A program made the translations under genes and the position numbers. A stretch of 64,000 bases of DNA from Chelydra serpentina (Eukaryota; Chordata; Testudines; Chelydridae): the NCBI GenBank assembly GCA_037349315.1, contig JBAIAC010000023.1, positions 31,534,501 to 31,598,500 of the forward strand. Reading direction: 5' to 3'. This document shows positions 34,201 through 45,673 of the stretch, in pieces. The notes beneath the pieces were generated by a model that was not told where the DNA came from, made no database searches, and saw nothing but the letters and a program-made list of their open reading frames with translations. Position 1 is the stretch's first letter. Every line of letters begins with the position of its first letter.

Positions 34201-34760
34201 GACCCCGCCTCACCCACATTTGGGGGAGATACCCCCTCCAACTCACCTGCTGTTGCCGGCTATTCCCTCCTCTCTGTCCCCAGACCTCAGCTTATCCACT
34301 ATGAGAGGACCCCTATATCCCCCCACAACCCAACTCCCCCAGCATCAGATGCCCCCTTCCCCCAGGTCCCAGTACACCCGCTGTGAGAGATGTCCCCTTC
34401 CCCTCTGCCCCCAGAACTCAGCTCACCGGCTGCAAGAGATGTCCCCCACCGCTGCCATAGACCCCAACTCACCCTCAGTGAGAGATGTGCCCTACCCTTC
34501 CTGCCCTTAGACTTCAACTTACCTGGCTGTGGCAGATGCTCCCTCTCCCCCTCTGTTCCCAGACCTCAGCTCACCCATTATGAGGGAGGACCCCTACCTG
34601 CCACCTCCCCTCCAGATCCCAAATTTCCCACTGTGGGAGATGTCCCCTATTCCCCCCCTCCACAATCCCAACTCACTCCTTGTGGGAGATCCCCACTGTC
34701 CCTTCTCCCTGCACACACACACTCACCCGCAACTCTCCTCTCTGTGAGCAAAGTGGAAGG
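34200..34760 (+). repeat. Diverged continuation of the minisatellite
   Basis: Looser units continue the same theme: CAGACCTCAGCTCACCC, then TGTGAGAGATGTCCCC, then a C-rich run. The CCGCGGGG core has become TGTGAGAG or similar, and spacing varies from about 45 to 65 bp. Alignment to the tight array is by eye. Confidence 0.65.
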
Positions 34761-37498
34761 AGTGCTCTCTGATCACCCCTGGCTTGGAGAAAGCAGGTGT
34801 CTGAGTCTGTCAGCCCCCAGCTAAGAGGATGGGCACAGGTGCAACCTGGCGAGGGGAAGCATTAGTAGTAGGAGTGAAAACAATGGCACCAGGCAGAGAA
34901 CAAACCCCCACCCAACACTGAGGCTTGTGGTGCTTCTGGGAACTGAAAGTTCAAGTTGAGGTCAGATATGATGCTGACTAGCTGTGAGAGCAGGATGGCA
35001 ATACCCTGGAGTTAGGGAACTTCAGAGCATAACCTCTGACCCCTGACCATTAAAGTAATATGGGGGTATCAAGAAACACAGTATCTGGGTAGCCCAGTGG
35101 TATAAAGTCTCATAAAATAATGTTTCCTATTCTCAGATCTGAGCTCCAGACTTTGGCCCAGTTCACTCGTATAGTATGATAATAGATGTATTGTCCCCTC
35201 TGCAACCTGTTTGGGCGTCAGAACTCAGTTATGCTGAAGACAGACACATCCTCCACATTCCAGTCTGGGCTCCTTTCTTATAGTGCTGGTTATTCGCTCT
35301 GGAAAAAATTCTCTCCCAGAATTGCAGATCCTTTGCCCCTCTTCATTATCCTCTGGTTGCACTTTCAGACACAGCCAATTTGTTTTGTTGTTTAGGGCGC
35401 ACCTGGCTTTAAAATCACACTCAGAAAGATTTGTTTACCCATTTTATTTATAATACTCTAGATTATTAAAAGCAATTTTATAAATATTAATTTATTTTTT
35501 ACCACTTCTGCTGCTCTTCCATGCTTGTATTTCACAGCATAGACATGAAAATAGACTTGTCATTTCATCTACTGGTTCTAGGATAAATCAAGGATGTCTG
35601 AGTGCCCAACTTGGCAGCAGAAAGTTTACAAATTTACAAAGTTTTAATTTACTGTCATGACTTTTTTGCATTAGGACTTGTAAAATATGTAATCTGCTTT
35701 GGTGCCACTTCAAGGGACTATTTGTTAATATTGAATTTAAAATGAAACATTTCTAGGGTCAGATTTTGAAAAAGATTCTTTTTACAAAACTTAAAGTTTG
35801 GTTGGTCCATGGCTACAACATAGCTTAATTTATGTAGTATGGAAAGAAATTGTTTCCCCACAACTCGCCTAAAACCTTGCTAAGTCATGTTTGATAGCCA
35901 GGTTTGATTCATACTATGAATTATAACAGTGCTGTAACCTTGTCACCTTAGTTCTATTTGTAGTGTAGATGGGGCCTCAGAGCATTAAGGTAAGCCAAGC
36001 TCCTTGCCTTTGGGCTGAATTTGAGAGTTTCTAACTTCCCTCCAATCTTTTTCTTTTGATGTTGATTCCTACCCCCACTCCTCCAAATGTGGCTGCATCT
36101 TCCCTAGTAAACTCAGATCTAATTCACCACCAGTACAGCTCCACCAATGGTAGCGTTGGTGGAAGGTGTAGTCATGTGTAAAAACGCCTCAAGTCCTGTT
36201 GACTCTACAGTTTCTGCTATTGCAGAATTACAGCTACAAATCTTGCTTGTGTAGATGCAGCCCTGAAGACTGAAGGTGTCCCTACAGTATAGATGCAATA
36301 CAAACTTTGTTTTGCACTTGTGCATCTATGCTGGACCACACTTTCTAGATAGAAATCACAGATGATGCAATTACCCTCTAAGAGTAGCAATGAGTTTAAC
36401 AGTCATTGCATAGGCTGCAATGGAACTCCTGGGTTTTAGTCCCAGTTTTAGTGTTGATTTTCTTCTGTGGCCAGTCACTTACCTATGGGTTAGTTAGTTC
36501 ACACATTGTTTCTTCCCTAAACACTTCTCTCTGACCCATTGCTCTCATCACAAGACCAAGAAAAAGAAAAGATGAAGTCTTCCTACTCAGTGCAACCCTC
36601 ATACCTTGCGTCTAATGTATCTTAACTGCCACCAAAGTTGTTTTTTTTAATAATACAGTAAGGATTGTTTTAAAGTGTTTGGAAAACAAAATGTTATTAC
36701 TTCATTAATTGCGTTTCACCCCACAGTGAACCTTTTAGTCCTTTTGAAAATGGTAGTTTATAATAGAAATGTGTACACAACTTAACTACTAGCTGGATAG
36801 TTGAAAATGACAGCAACAACATTTGGGGCAGGGGCTATAGGCAAAAGTTCTTTCTTTGAATAAAGGACTCTGGTATTATTGTTCAGGACTTAATACCACT
36901 AATCCCTTTTATGCTGATTGACCACAGGTCCTTCCTCACATGTTCAGCAGGTGGGAAATTGATGTATGCAGAATAGTACAAATTATTTTTCATCCATTCA
37001 TAAGTGCTTTAATTTATATTGTATAATGTTTGATGCTCTTTCCCTACACACATACACCCAAAATTGCTCCTGCCTGACTTGTGCACATGCAACAGCCAGT
37101 ACACAATTATAGAGTGAACTCTTGAATGATGTGCACTTTTGAAAATGTGGGCCATGTTGAACAGAGTAAATTGAGTTAAAGCCAAAAGCAAAAGGAGCTG
37201 TACAGTGAAAGGAGGCTAAAGATGCTATCAGATGAGATTAGAAAAGAAGTGAAAAAGTTCACGAGGTGGAGTTATAGATCTATTACAGATAACACGAACT
37301 GCAGTAGAAAAAGCTCTTGCAACAACAGTGGCCAAACAGGAAGAAACTGGGACCCAAAGAGCAGAGGAAATAGGAAGGGGAGTTCAAAAGACAGACTGGG
37401 GCAGAACCATAATTCTAGAATCAAGAGCAATATGTTGCACCTGTGGTTCAAAACTGCTGAGCACCTGAAGTTCCCAGTGACTTCAGTGAGATTTATGG
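34761..37498. other. Intergenic or intronic stretch, possibly with old MITEs
   Basis: If the CpG island is the GPR160 promoter, this is intron 1. Phrases such as GTGTAGATGGGGCC (near 35960) and GTGTAGATGCAGCCC (near 36252) resemble termini of old short DNA transposons, but paired ends could not be fixed. No exon was recognised. Confidence 0.35.
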
Positions 37499-37506
37499 AT
37501 AATAAA

Positions 37507-39329
37507 TAGGGCTGTCAATTAACCGCAGTTAACTCAAGTGATTAACGCAAAACAAATTAACTAGATTAAAAATAATTGTGGTTAATCTCAGTTTTAATCG
37601 CGATTAATTATAATGATAGTTATAATGTTAACAATAGTAGAATACCAATTTAAATTATGATAAATATTTTTGGATATTTTTCTACATTTTCAAATATATT
37701 GATTTCAATTACAACACAGAATACAAATTGTACAGTGCTCACTTTATAGTATTTTTATTACAAATATTTGCACTGTACAAACAAAAATAGTATTTTTCAA
37801 TTCACCTCATACAAGTACTGTAGTGCAATCTCTTTATCGTGAAAGTTCAACTTACAAATGTAGAATTTTTTTTTCTCATAAATGCACTCAAAAATAAAAG
37901 AATGTCAAACTTTAGAGCAGGCCTGCACAACTTGTAAAGCGGCGAGGGCCATATTACTCCAAAGAAAACAGCTGAGGACCGAAACCCCCCCGCCCAGCGC
38001 CGCCTGCCCCGCGGAAACAATCCCTCCTTCCCCAGCGCTGGGGTGTGGAAGCCTGTAGAGGGGGAAAGAAGCAGCACGCATAGGGTGACCAGATCACAGC
38101 AGTAAAATAGGACCCGGCCCCACCATCACACCCCTCTTCATGCCCCCAGGGGTCACTGTATTACTGCACACAACAGTCAATCAGTGCAGTCGTAAATAAA
38201 TCTCTGCAGTATGCATTTTTGTATAACTTTTATATGACTTTGTATTGAACCTTGGTAATATGTTATAGCGGGCCCCTAAGGTAATATAATTAAGGTAAAA
38301 GAAATGTCTTTTTGCTAGAAGTAGAATAAGCTCTTCCCCCCACTTTGCATTCAATTGCCCTGTTGAATGAATGAGGTGTGAATGAGGAAGGCGTGGAAGG
38401 CAGCACCTCCAGACAGCTGCAACCCTTGGAGAGGGGATGGAAACCAGACCAAGGACAATCAAACTTGTCAAGTGGGCTGACTAGAGAAGAGCAGACATAC
38501 TGATGGCCTCAGGGGTTAGAAGCAAGCACCTTCCTTTGGGCACACCCTCTTTGCAGCATTGGGACAACCCCCAGCCCAGAGACAAGCAGCAAAAAGGACC
38601 AACGGAGACAGTCCCAGATTTTGAATCTAGGAGATTTGCCGCCAGCTCACCTGCCTGCCCGCTGCTGGCCTCTTACCTTCTGCCATTGCCCCCGCCCCCT
38701 GCCGCTGGCTCACCCTCACTCCCCAGCCTGCCACTGACCTCTTTACCAGCCCGCGCACCCGCCGGCCGGCCGTTGGCTTGCCCTACCCCGCTGCTTGCCT
38801 ACTCACCCCCCCGCCCCCCCATGGGCCGCACAGTGAGACCACGTGGGCCGCATGTTGTGCAGGCCTGCTTTAGAGCCTACAAGTCCACTCAGTCCTACTT
38901 CTAGTTCAGCCAATTGCTAAGATAAATAAGTTTGTTTACATTTATGGGAGATAATGCTGCCCACTTCTTATTTACAATGTCACTTGAAAGTGAGAATAGA
39001 TGTTCGCATGGCACTGTTGTAGCCAGTGTTTCAAGGTATTTATGTGCCAGATATGCTAAACATTCATATGCCCCTTCATGCTTTGACTTGTAGATTGCAC
39101 TGTAAAAAGATAGTGCAAATATTTATAATAAAACATAGTATAAAGTGAGCACTGTACACTGTATTCTGTGTTGTAATTTAAATCAATATATTTGACAATG
39201 TAGAAAAATATAATACATTTAAATTGGTATTCTATTGTTTATTAGTGCAATTAAAACTGTAATTAATTGTGATTTTTTAAAATCTTGTGATTAATTGCAA
39301 CTATTTTTAAAAATCATTTGACAGCCCTA
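37507..39329. mobile_element. Long-TIR DNA transposon interrupted by a hAT copy
   Basis: The ends are TAGGGCTGTCAATTAA and the complement TTTGACAGCCCTA. The arms stay complementary for about 300 bases; for example, TACAGTGCTCACTTTATA near 37731 pairs with TATAAAGTGAGCACTGTA near 39140. The flanking 8-mers ATAATAAA and GTAATAAA differ at one base, suggesting an 8-bp duplication and a hAT-like origin. Without the insertion at 37918-38867 it would be about 870 bp. The poly-A/T and GATTAA-rich arms are typical of this common amniote repeat type. No transposase was recognised. Confidence 0.82.
37918..38867. mobile_element. hAT transposon nested in the long-TIR element
   Basis: Terminal repeats are CAGGCCTGCACAAC and its exact complement. 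The 8-bp duplication CTTTAGAG (37910-37917 and 38868-38875) is perfect. About 50 bases of the left arm match, inverted, the right arm of the 179-bp copy at 47463-47641, so the two are one family. The extra 800 bp includes a partial copy of the TAGGGTGACCAGA family (38089 onward) and unassigned sequence. The frame at 38503-38904 lies across C-rich sequence and is not a gene. Confidence 0.88.
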
Positions 39330-39337
39330 GTAATAAA

Positions 39338-41830
39338 CATTTCTGAAAATCAGGACAGTTATACTTGGGTGCCGAAGTGTGGCTTTAGAGCATAACTTTA
39401 AGCACTCATCATTGAAAATTTTGATATGAAGGCTAAATTTTTCAATAGAGCCAGCCCTCCTTCTAATTTTGTGTGTGCAATTCTGAAAACACTATCACTT
39501 GTATGCACTAATGACTAAATTTGCACATGCAAACAACATTTATAGGAGCAGGTGATTGTGCAAACAAAATTAGGAGCCATTTGTTAGGCTTGGACCTTTA
39601 TTTGCCTCCTTATTTAGAAGCTTTTCAGTTCACCTTTAAAGTATTTTCATTGCTGTTTGATTAAATGTGGAAAGATCTGGCCAAGTGTAACCAGGTTAAA
39701 TGTGTCCCGAACTTGACAATATGCTTTCAAATGCACAATTATTTTAAAAGTATAGTATAAATGTGTGTATAGTACATAGAAAGCCTTAGGGTCACCTTCT
39801 AACCTGAGGTATATATCCACTAGCTATCATTAAAGTGGGAGACAGTAAAATTCAGGCTCCAGATAACCCTATCTTCTCTTCCCATTGAGAGTAGTACTTA
39901 AATTACACCTAGCTCACAAATATTCTCCATTTATGCAAAATGGTAACAAGATGTGGATGAAGATTTAAATACAAATAAATCAGGCATAAAGAGAATGGAA
40001 GAATAATTCTTTCTTTATTTACCTTAATGGCCATGGCATGAGTTCTGGGGTTTTCCCCTGCAACAGTGGATCACACCACCCTAACAGGGTGAATGCTTGC
40101 AGCTCTCTTTCACCTGAAGCAGGTAGATGAGTGTTGCAAGAGGAACACAAAACCCTGACTAAAGTCTTGGCAGGTAAAAAAGCTTGAAAAATGCACACTG
40201 ATCATGCTTACTGAATGAAAATACAACTTATGTTATCTCTCTCACAGGGCAACTATGGACCATGCTTTCAAGAAACAGGAGGCTCTTTAATAATGATGGT
40301 AAAGTATTTAAAAAGCAGCCTATTGCAGTTTAGTAATTCAGGATTAAGTTATAAGACTGCATATCACAGTAACTAAAAACATGACAAATTAATGGGATCC
40401 TACATAGAATGGAGAATGGGATTGGATTAGTTACAATAGGGAGAATGTAAAACAAAACAATCTTCGGAAAGTGGTATTTGATTATTGTAGAAAAACTGAG
40501 AAAAAGAGGTTTAAAGATGAGTTTAACTATGGAAGTGGTAACATACAAGTTCTCTAAGGAAATAAAACCACTGTTATTAAAGGCCAAATCCTACTTACCT
40601 TACTCAAGTGAGTATTATTGAAGCTAATTGAACTAAGGGCCCAATTCAAAATTAATTTAAATCAGTGGGAGTTTAATTGGAACCTCACTTGATGAATATG
40701 GCACAGGATTTGGCATATGCCCACCTTGGCTGCCTCCGTGTTTTAACACTGGACGATGCCCATTTTCAAAATGGCCACAGCCTCCCACTGTTCCCAACAG
40801 GAGTGAAACCAAGATTCCCTCAGAGTGATGGTGGACCCTGACACCCTTGAGGACAGTTGGTGGCTTTAGTCTCTTAGCGAACAAAAGGAGGAGATTGATG
40901 CCATTTTGAAAGAGGGCAGTTCTTTGTAGAATTCTCTATAGTGGAATATTATTTATCAATCTCTGCTGAAGGAGAAATTTATGAAGAATAATGGCAAAAA
41001 AGTTACCATTCTCCCCAAAATTCTTCAAATGTAGCCGATGCACAAAATTTGAGTTTTAATTATTTGAAGTGTCTTACAAAAGCCTAAGAGTGCTCTAGAC
41101 TTGGGCTGCTGCAATCTGCAAGGCTTCCTCAGCAGATCAGGAGGAGCTACTCCTGGGGAAACTGTGGCTTAAAGCACCCCACACCCAATTTTCTCCAAGA
41201 GGTAGGCAGAGGAGAAAGCAAGCGAGCAGACATCATCCACAGGGTTGTAGTGGCTTCTTTGTAGAAGATTGGCTGAGGGGAGAGAGCCACTTTAAAAAAA
41301 AAAATGAAATTGATAGTTATTGGCTTTGTGGGATTAGGAAACAGATTTTAAAAATTATATTAGGTGGCAATCTAATTTATTTACTCTTATTCACTTCTCT
41401 AAACACACAGATAAGGACAGTTGATCTTACCACATCCTGGTTCTCTAGGAAAAATGGAGGAAAGCAAAATGACTTCTTCCAGAGGACAGCATAAGCATGA
41501 GGATGTTACCATGCCGATGTAGGTGAAGCAGCCATCCCAGGCTCACTTTGTATAGAAATAAACATATGCAAACAAGTTATAAAAAGAAACCCATACAAAT
41601 CCAAATGGAAAACAAATAGTGAAATCTCTCAGTAAAAAATAAAATCTAAATCTAAATGATTTAAGATGACAGATCTTTTAATTCGCAAAACTAAGAACAT
41701 GTATAGAAGATAAAGGAACTTGCTGTCAATAAAATGGTGTTTCATTTAAGCTTTATACACAATCAAGGACTTGTGAAAATTCAAGTAGGAGTTTTATAAC
41801 TGCTCGACTGACAACAAAGTTATGATTGTA
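39338..41830. other. Anonymous AT-rich stretch upstream of GPR160 coding exon
   Basis: Probably intronic if the promoter assignment is right. No exon, RNA gene or named repeat was recognised. Confidence 0.35.
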
Positions 41831-41980
41831 TGCAGTGTTGTTGTAGCTGTGTTGGTCCCAGGAAATTAGAGAGACAAGGTGGGTCACGTAATATCTTTTT
41901 TTGGATCAGTTTCTATTGGTGAGAGAGACAAGCTTTTGAGATTACACAGAGCTCTTCTTCAGGTCTGGGAAATGTACTCA
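41831..41980 (+). repeat. Short high-copy repeat (GTGTTGGTCCCAGG family)
   Basis: The sequence TTGTAGCTGTGTTGGTCCC, then GAGACAAGGTGGGT, then GAGACAAGCTTTTGAG and CTCTTCTTCAGGTCTGGG belongs to an abundant turtle/crocodilian short repeat. A second, fold-back copy is at 44195-44398. It shares the TGT(A)GC-GTGT-AGTC/GGTC style start with the GGGGTAGCC family but is a distinct sequence. Confidence 0.8.
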
Positions 41981-42176
41981 ACATTTAGCTGAGTGTCACA
42001 GCTAAATACAAAGTGGAACAGATTGTTTGGCATAAGTGGATAACACATTTCAAGGGACCATTGAAAGTGAAGTGGCTCCTAACATCCCTTGGGAGGTGGG
42101 GGAGTTATGATTGGCAGGAGAGTTACAACAGTAATCAGTTAATATACTTTAAGACTGTCATTAACTTTCTTTTCAG

Positions 42177-43565
42177 ATATGAATCATTGTGTCCTGCAAG
42201 ATTTATTTTGCTGGCTCTTATCCTTGAAGAATGGCTGCCATGTCTTGTGAAAATTGTTCCTTTCAATACTACAGCCAACTCAACCAACCTCTTGAAGCTA
42301 GCTGTATGCTGCTCCTGATTATGCTTGGAAAAGTGTCCCTCAATCTCTTCATGTTGGGAGTTAGAAGACGGGATGTAAACCAAAGTTTTATGGGATATTT
42401 CTGTATTTCACTGGCACTCCTTGACTTCACACTTCTGGTGAATATAGCTTTCATCTTCTATTTTGAGGACTTCGCACTTTGGGGTGTGAGATTTACCAAG
42501 TACCACATTTGTCTATTCACTCAGATAATTTCCTTTACGTATGGTGTCTTGCATTACCCAGTTTGTCTTGTGTCTGTTCTGGATTATTACATTACTATAT
42601 CTCAAACCCCTAAACCTTCTAGCATAAGTCAAAGACTATTTTATATACTTGCTGTGGTTTTTATATGGATTTCAGTCCTCTTTTATATTCTGAAAGTTCC
42701 AGCTGTATCTGCAAAATTAGAAATACAGAACCACTTTTTTACATGCCCTTTCTATATCAGTGTTCAAAGCTACTGGCTATCATTAGCCATCCTGTCTGTC
42801 CTATGCGTGGCTCTTGTGATTTGTTGGTCAGAAGTTATAACTATGGTGCGATCTGTCCGGATTATTTCCTTTACAAGTGAGACAGTTTTAATCTTTTCAT
42901 ATGCATCTGACTGTGATTGCACAGTCTGTAAAAAGCAGCTTTTGACAAGACTCCTCATCTGTTTTCTTGGCACTTGGGCACCTTTTGTTTTCCTTCAGAT
43001 GATCATCTTGTTGCTTGGTGCTCAGATTCCAGCCTACATGGAGATGAACGTCCCCTGGCTATACTTCATAAACAGCTTTCTAATCGCAACAGCATACTGG
43101 TTTAGATGTCATGACATTCAATTGACAGAGGGGACTTGGTCTGCAGATCCATTTGTCAGTTGGAAATTTTGCTTCATCCCATTTAACAATCAAAATACAG
43201 AGCAAGCTGAAAAGTCAGGCACAGTAATCATCTGTTAATGACCTGCTGTGTGAAAAGAATGCAAATAAGTGCTGTGCATCAGAGGTGTCTGACAATGCTA
43301 TTTTGATGTCCTCTGTGAACACATGTAAATGGATTATACAAGGAAATTCCTCAAACTACAATCTGAAGAAAAATTCACCAAAATTCTCCAATACATAATG
43401 GAATATTGCACGACAATGTGGAATACTGCTCTGTTTTCCAAGCTAGACTTCCAAAAAAAAAAAAAAAAAAAAAGGGTGCTTAATGTGCAAAATATTTTAA
43501 TGGAGTGTTATATTTTCAAAATATAGTTGAAAAATCTGGGTAAATAAAAATGTCCAATACTTCTG
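42177..43565 (+). other. GPR160: GPR160 terminal exon (UTRs plus CDS)
   Basis: A pyrimidine-rich tract and acceptor (TTTCTTTTCAG) end at 42176, 54 bases before the start codon. The exon runs through the complete coding sequence to a polyadenylation signal, AATAAA, at 43543-43548; a second AATAAA is at 43600-43605. One coding exon preceded by spliced 5' UTR matches the gene structure known in mammals. The 3' UTR carries a 20-base A run near 43455. The cleavage position is approximate. Confidence 0.75.
42231..43238 (+). CDS. GPR160: G protein-coupled receptor 160
   Basis: This is an intact 335-residue, seven-transmembrane protein that I recognise as GPR160, an orphan receptor at the plasma membrane reported as a candidate receptor for CART peptide. 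Hydrophobic helices lie at roughly residues 25-42, 53-76, 92-115, 134-155, 175-200, 240-262 and 275-292. The N-terminal NCS sequon at residue 8 is a potential glycosylation site, and the start MAAMSCENCSFQY fits the mammalian N-terminus. Diagnostic stretches are RFTKYHICLFTQIISFTYG and PWLYFINSFLIATAYWF. The canonical DRY motif is replaced by DYY, as is usual for this divergent receptor. The chosen ATG has A at -3 and G at +4. Length is close to the mammalian protein (about 338). There are no frameshifts. It is the only intact full-length coding sequence in the window and is convergent with PHC3. Confidence 0.96.
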   Translation: MAAMSCENCSFQYYSQLNQPLEASCMLLLIMLGKVSLNLFMLGVRRRDVNQSFMGYFCISLALLDFTLLVNIAFIFYFEDFALWGVRFTKYHICLFTQIISFTYGVLHYPVCLVSVLDYYITISQTPKPSSISQRLFYILAVVFIWISVLFYILKVPAVSAKLEIQNHFFTCPFYISVQSYWLSLAILSVLCVALVICWSEVITMVRSVRIISFTSETVLIFSYASDCDCTVCKKQLLTRLLICFLGTWAPFVFLQMIILLLGAQIPAYMEMNVPWLYFINSFLIATAYWFRCHDIQLTEGTWSADPFVSWKFCFIPFNNQNTEQAEKSGTVIIC

Positions 43566-43619
43566 CAAAAAAACCCGCCTGTTTTTAACATTAAATACTA
43601 ATAAACAAAGTTGAGATTA

Positions 43620-43739
43620 AGTATCAGAGGGGTAGCTGTGTTAGTCTGGATCTGTAGAAGCAACAAAGGGTCCTGTGGCACCTTATAGACGAGTACCTCT
43701 GTTAGTCTATAAGGTGCCACAGGACCCTTTGTCGCTTCT
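43620..43739 (+). repeat. GGGGTAGCC-family repeat, compact fold-back copy
   Basis: The forward half runs GTATCAGAGGGGTAGCTG to ACCTTATAGAC (43620-43690). After a very short loop, the inverted half runs TACCTCTGTTAGTC to CCTTTGTCGCTTCT (about 43693-43739). The stem is over 30 bp. It lies just past the GPR160 polyadenylation signals. Confidence 0.85.
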
Positions 43740-43845
43740 AAAGTTGAGATTGTTTAAAATAAAGCAGGTCTGATGCATCAACTTCCACATTAAAAAAAAG
43801 AGGAATAAAATCTGTAGCTAAACTTGAGACTTCTACAGCTTTGGA

Positions 43846-43972
43846 TAGGGTGATCAGATAGCAACTGTGAACAAATGGGATGGGGGGTGGGGGGAGGTAA
43901 TAGGTGCCTATATAAGAAAAAGTTCCAAAAAACGTGACTGTCCCTATAAAAACGGGACATCTGGTCACTCTA
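43846..43972. mobile_element. Short hAT-type MITE
   Basis: It has TAGGGTGATCAGATAGC and TCTGGTCACTCTA ends, with a body like 29805-29928. The flanking 8-mers GCTTTGGA and GCTATGGA differ at one position. More diverged than the 29805 copy. Confidence 0.85.
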
Positions 43973-44194
43973 GCTATGGACTAGTATTATTTGTCAAAGG
44001 TTTTAGCTTTAAAAACCTCCATTATAATTTATCAGTTCTAAAAAAGTTTAACTATTTCCTATTTAAAATTGAAGTTTCCCTCTTTGCTTAAGGAAAGAGA
44101 AACTGTCTAAAAGGAATGGATATAACTTTTATTACCTTCTCCCCCCCCAAAAGTAAATATCATGTAAACTATGTTTAAAACTGTCCACGAAAAA

Positions 44195-44398
44195 GGAAAG
44201 GTGAGTGAGGTAATATCTTTTACTGGCCCAACTTCTGTGGTGAGAGACAAGCTTTCGACCCACACAGACCTGAAGAAGAGCTCTGTGTGGCTCAAAAGCT
44301 TGTCTCACCAACAGAAGATGGTCCAATAAAATATATTACCTCGCCCACCTTGTCTTTCTAATATCCTGGGACTGACACGGACACAACTACACTGCATA
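44195..44398. repeat. GTGTTGGTCCCAGG-family repeat, fold-back copy
   Basis: The forward part, GAGGTAATATCTTTTACTGG to AAGCTTTCGACC (44204-44262), is followed by an inverted and longer copy: CCTGAAGAAGAGCTC, then AAGCTTGTCTCACCAACAG, then CACCTTGTCTTTCTAATATC and CTGGGACTGACACGG (44267-44398). The two halves can pair over about 60 bases. Confidence 0.82.
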
Positions 44399-44925
44399 CA
44401 CACACAAAAGAAAGACCAATAAGACACAATTACCAGGGTGACATTAAGTGTGACAGTTTAAACTTTTTGTAAGCACTAAATGTAACTTACACATTCACAA
44501 CATACAATTTGCACTGTAGAAGCAAGTGTTATTTATTTGTGTTACTTCATTGCAGTCTTTACATTCTATATTTAGCATTACAGTAACATCAGAATGCAGT
44601 GGCTTTCCTTAGTGTGCAAATAAATGTAAAAATTTACTTTAATGTCAAAGGTTATCCTATTTTCCATACAGTTATTTGGTACAAATAAATTAAACTGCTG
44701 ATAGTATCAAAAATGTGAAAGAATGACTTATCAAAATGTACATGGTGGGTGTGAAAGATTTGCAGCTGTATGTAAATCTATAGAAAGAATCAATGGATAA
44801 AATAGGAGCTTTAGCAGAAAAAATATTTTTCTGCACATTGTGTTGCTTAAGTAATTAGGTGGCCAGTGAGAAAAGATAAATGTAATATCTTCACAGAACA
44901 TTAATAAAATGGCGGGGGGGGGGGG
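44399..44925. other. Anonymous AT-rich stretch
   Basis: Nothing recognised until the 14-base G run at 44914-44927 that precedes the SINE. Confidence 0.35.
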
Positions 44926-44929
44926 GGAG

Positions 44930-45110
44930 AAAGGATAGCTCAGTGGTTTGAGCATTGGCCTGCTAAACCCAGGGTTGTGAGTTCAATCCTTGAGGGAGCC
45001 ATTTAGGGATCTGGGGCAAAAATTGGGGATTGGTCCTGCTTTGAGAAGGGGGTTGGACTAGATGATCTCCTAAGGTTCCTTCCAACCCTGATATTCTATG
45101 ATTCTATGAA
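44930..45110 (+). mobile_element. tRNA-derived SINE with CR1-like tail (Cry type)
   Basis: The head is tRNA-like: GGATAGCTCAGTGGTTTGAG contains an A box, and GGTTGTGAGTTCAATCC is a B-box match. This gives an internal RNA polymerase III promoter. The body is followed by GGTTGGACTAGATGATCTCC and a tail ending ATTCTATGATTCTATGA, like CR1 3' ends, which explains mobilisation by CR1. The layout fits the tRNA-Lys-derived Cry family of cryptodiran turtles; the name is from memory. Confidence 0.88.
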
Positions 45111-45480
45111 AAACAAAATAGTGGTTATTGGATAAAACAAATGATTCACCACTATATTAAAGTAGTGCTTAATGATACCAATGCTGATTGTTCCAGGCAC
45201 TGTGAAAACACATACTGAGCACTATGAAGAACATAGTCCAAACAGACTTCATGGACAAAGGAAGAAAGAGAAGTGACTTGGTTACAGTGACACAGTAGAC
45301 CAATGGCTTAGCAGATCCTTAGCTAAGGTAAATTGTCAGAGCTCTGTAATTTACATCAGCTGAGGATCTGGTCTCTGGTGTCTTGACTCTCAGTCTAGTG
45401 CCCAACCCACTGGATGACACTGCTTCTTTGTACTCGTCAGTGGACTTGACATAGGAACTTTATTCTGCCTGTCCTTTGCA
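45111..45480. other. Anonymous spacer between SINE and CR1
   Basis: No feature recognised. Confidence 0.3.
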
Positions 45481-45673
45481 TGCACATTATGGATGGATGG
45501 ATGCTGTTCTGGGAGGAAGGAAAAGATGGGGTCCATCTAAGAAGGGGGAAAGCATCTTTGCATGGTGACTCACCAATCTAGTGAGAAGGGATGGTAAATT
45601 ACTAGTGTCATACGAGCAACAGGATGGAATTAAGTGAAGGAATCTGCTCTACATCTTAGATGTATATAGACAA

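Noticed and set aside
33571..34386. 271-codon open frame rich in Pro, Arg, Gly and Thr
   Set aside because: It lies wholly in a GC-rich tandem repeat with a 43-bp period. Other frames are open too, and there is no start context or domain.
1..42000. Exons of SEC62, the expected upstream neighbour of GPR160
   Set aside because: No frame resembled SEC62; the gene probably lies further left.
44930..45000. Possible functional tRNA gene
   Set aside because: The tRNA-like head is continuous with a CR1-like tail, so it is a SINE.
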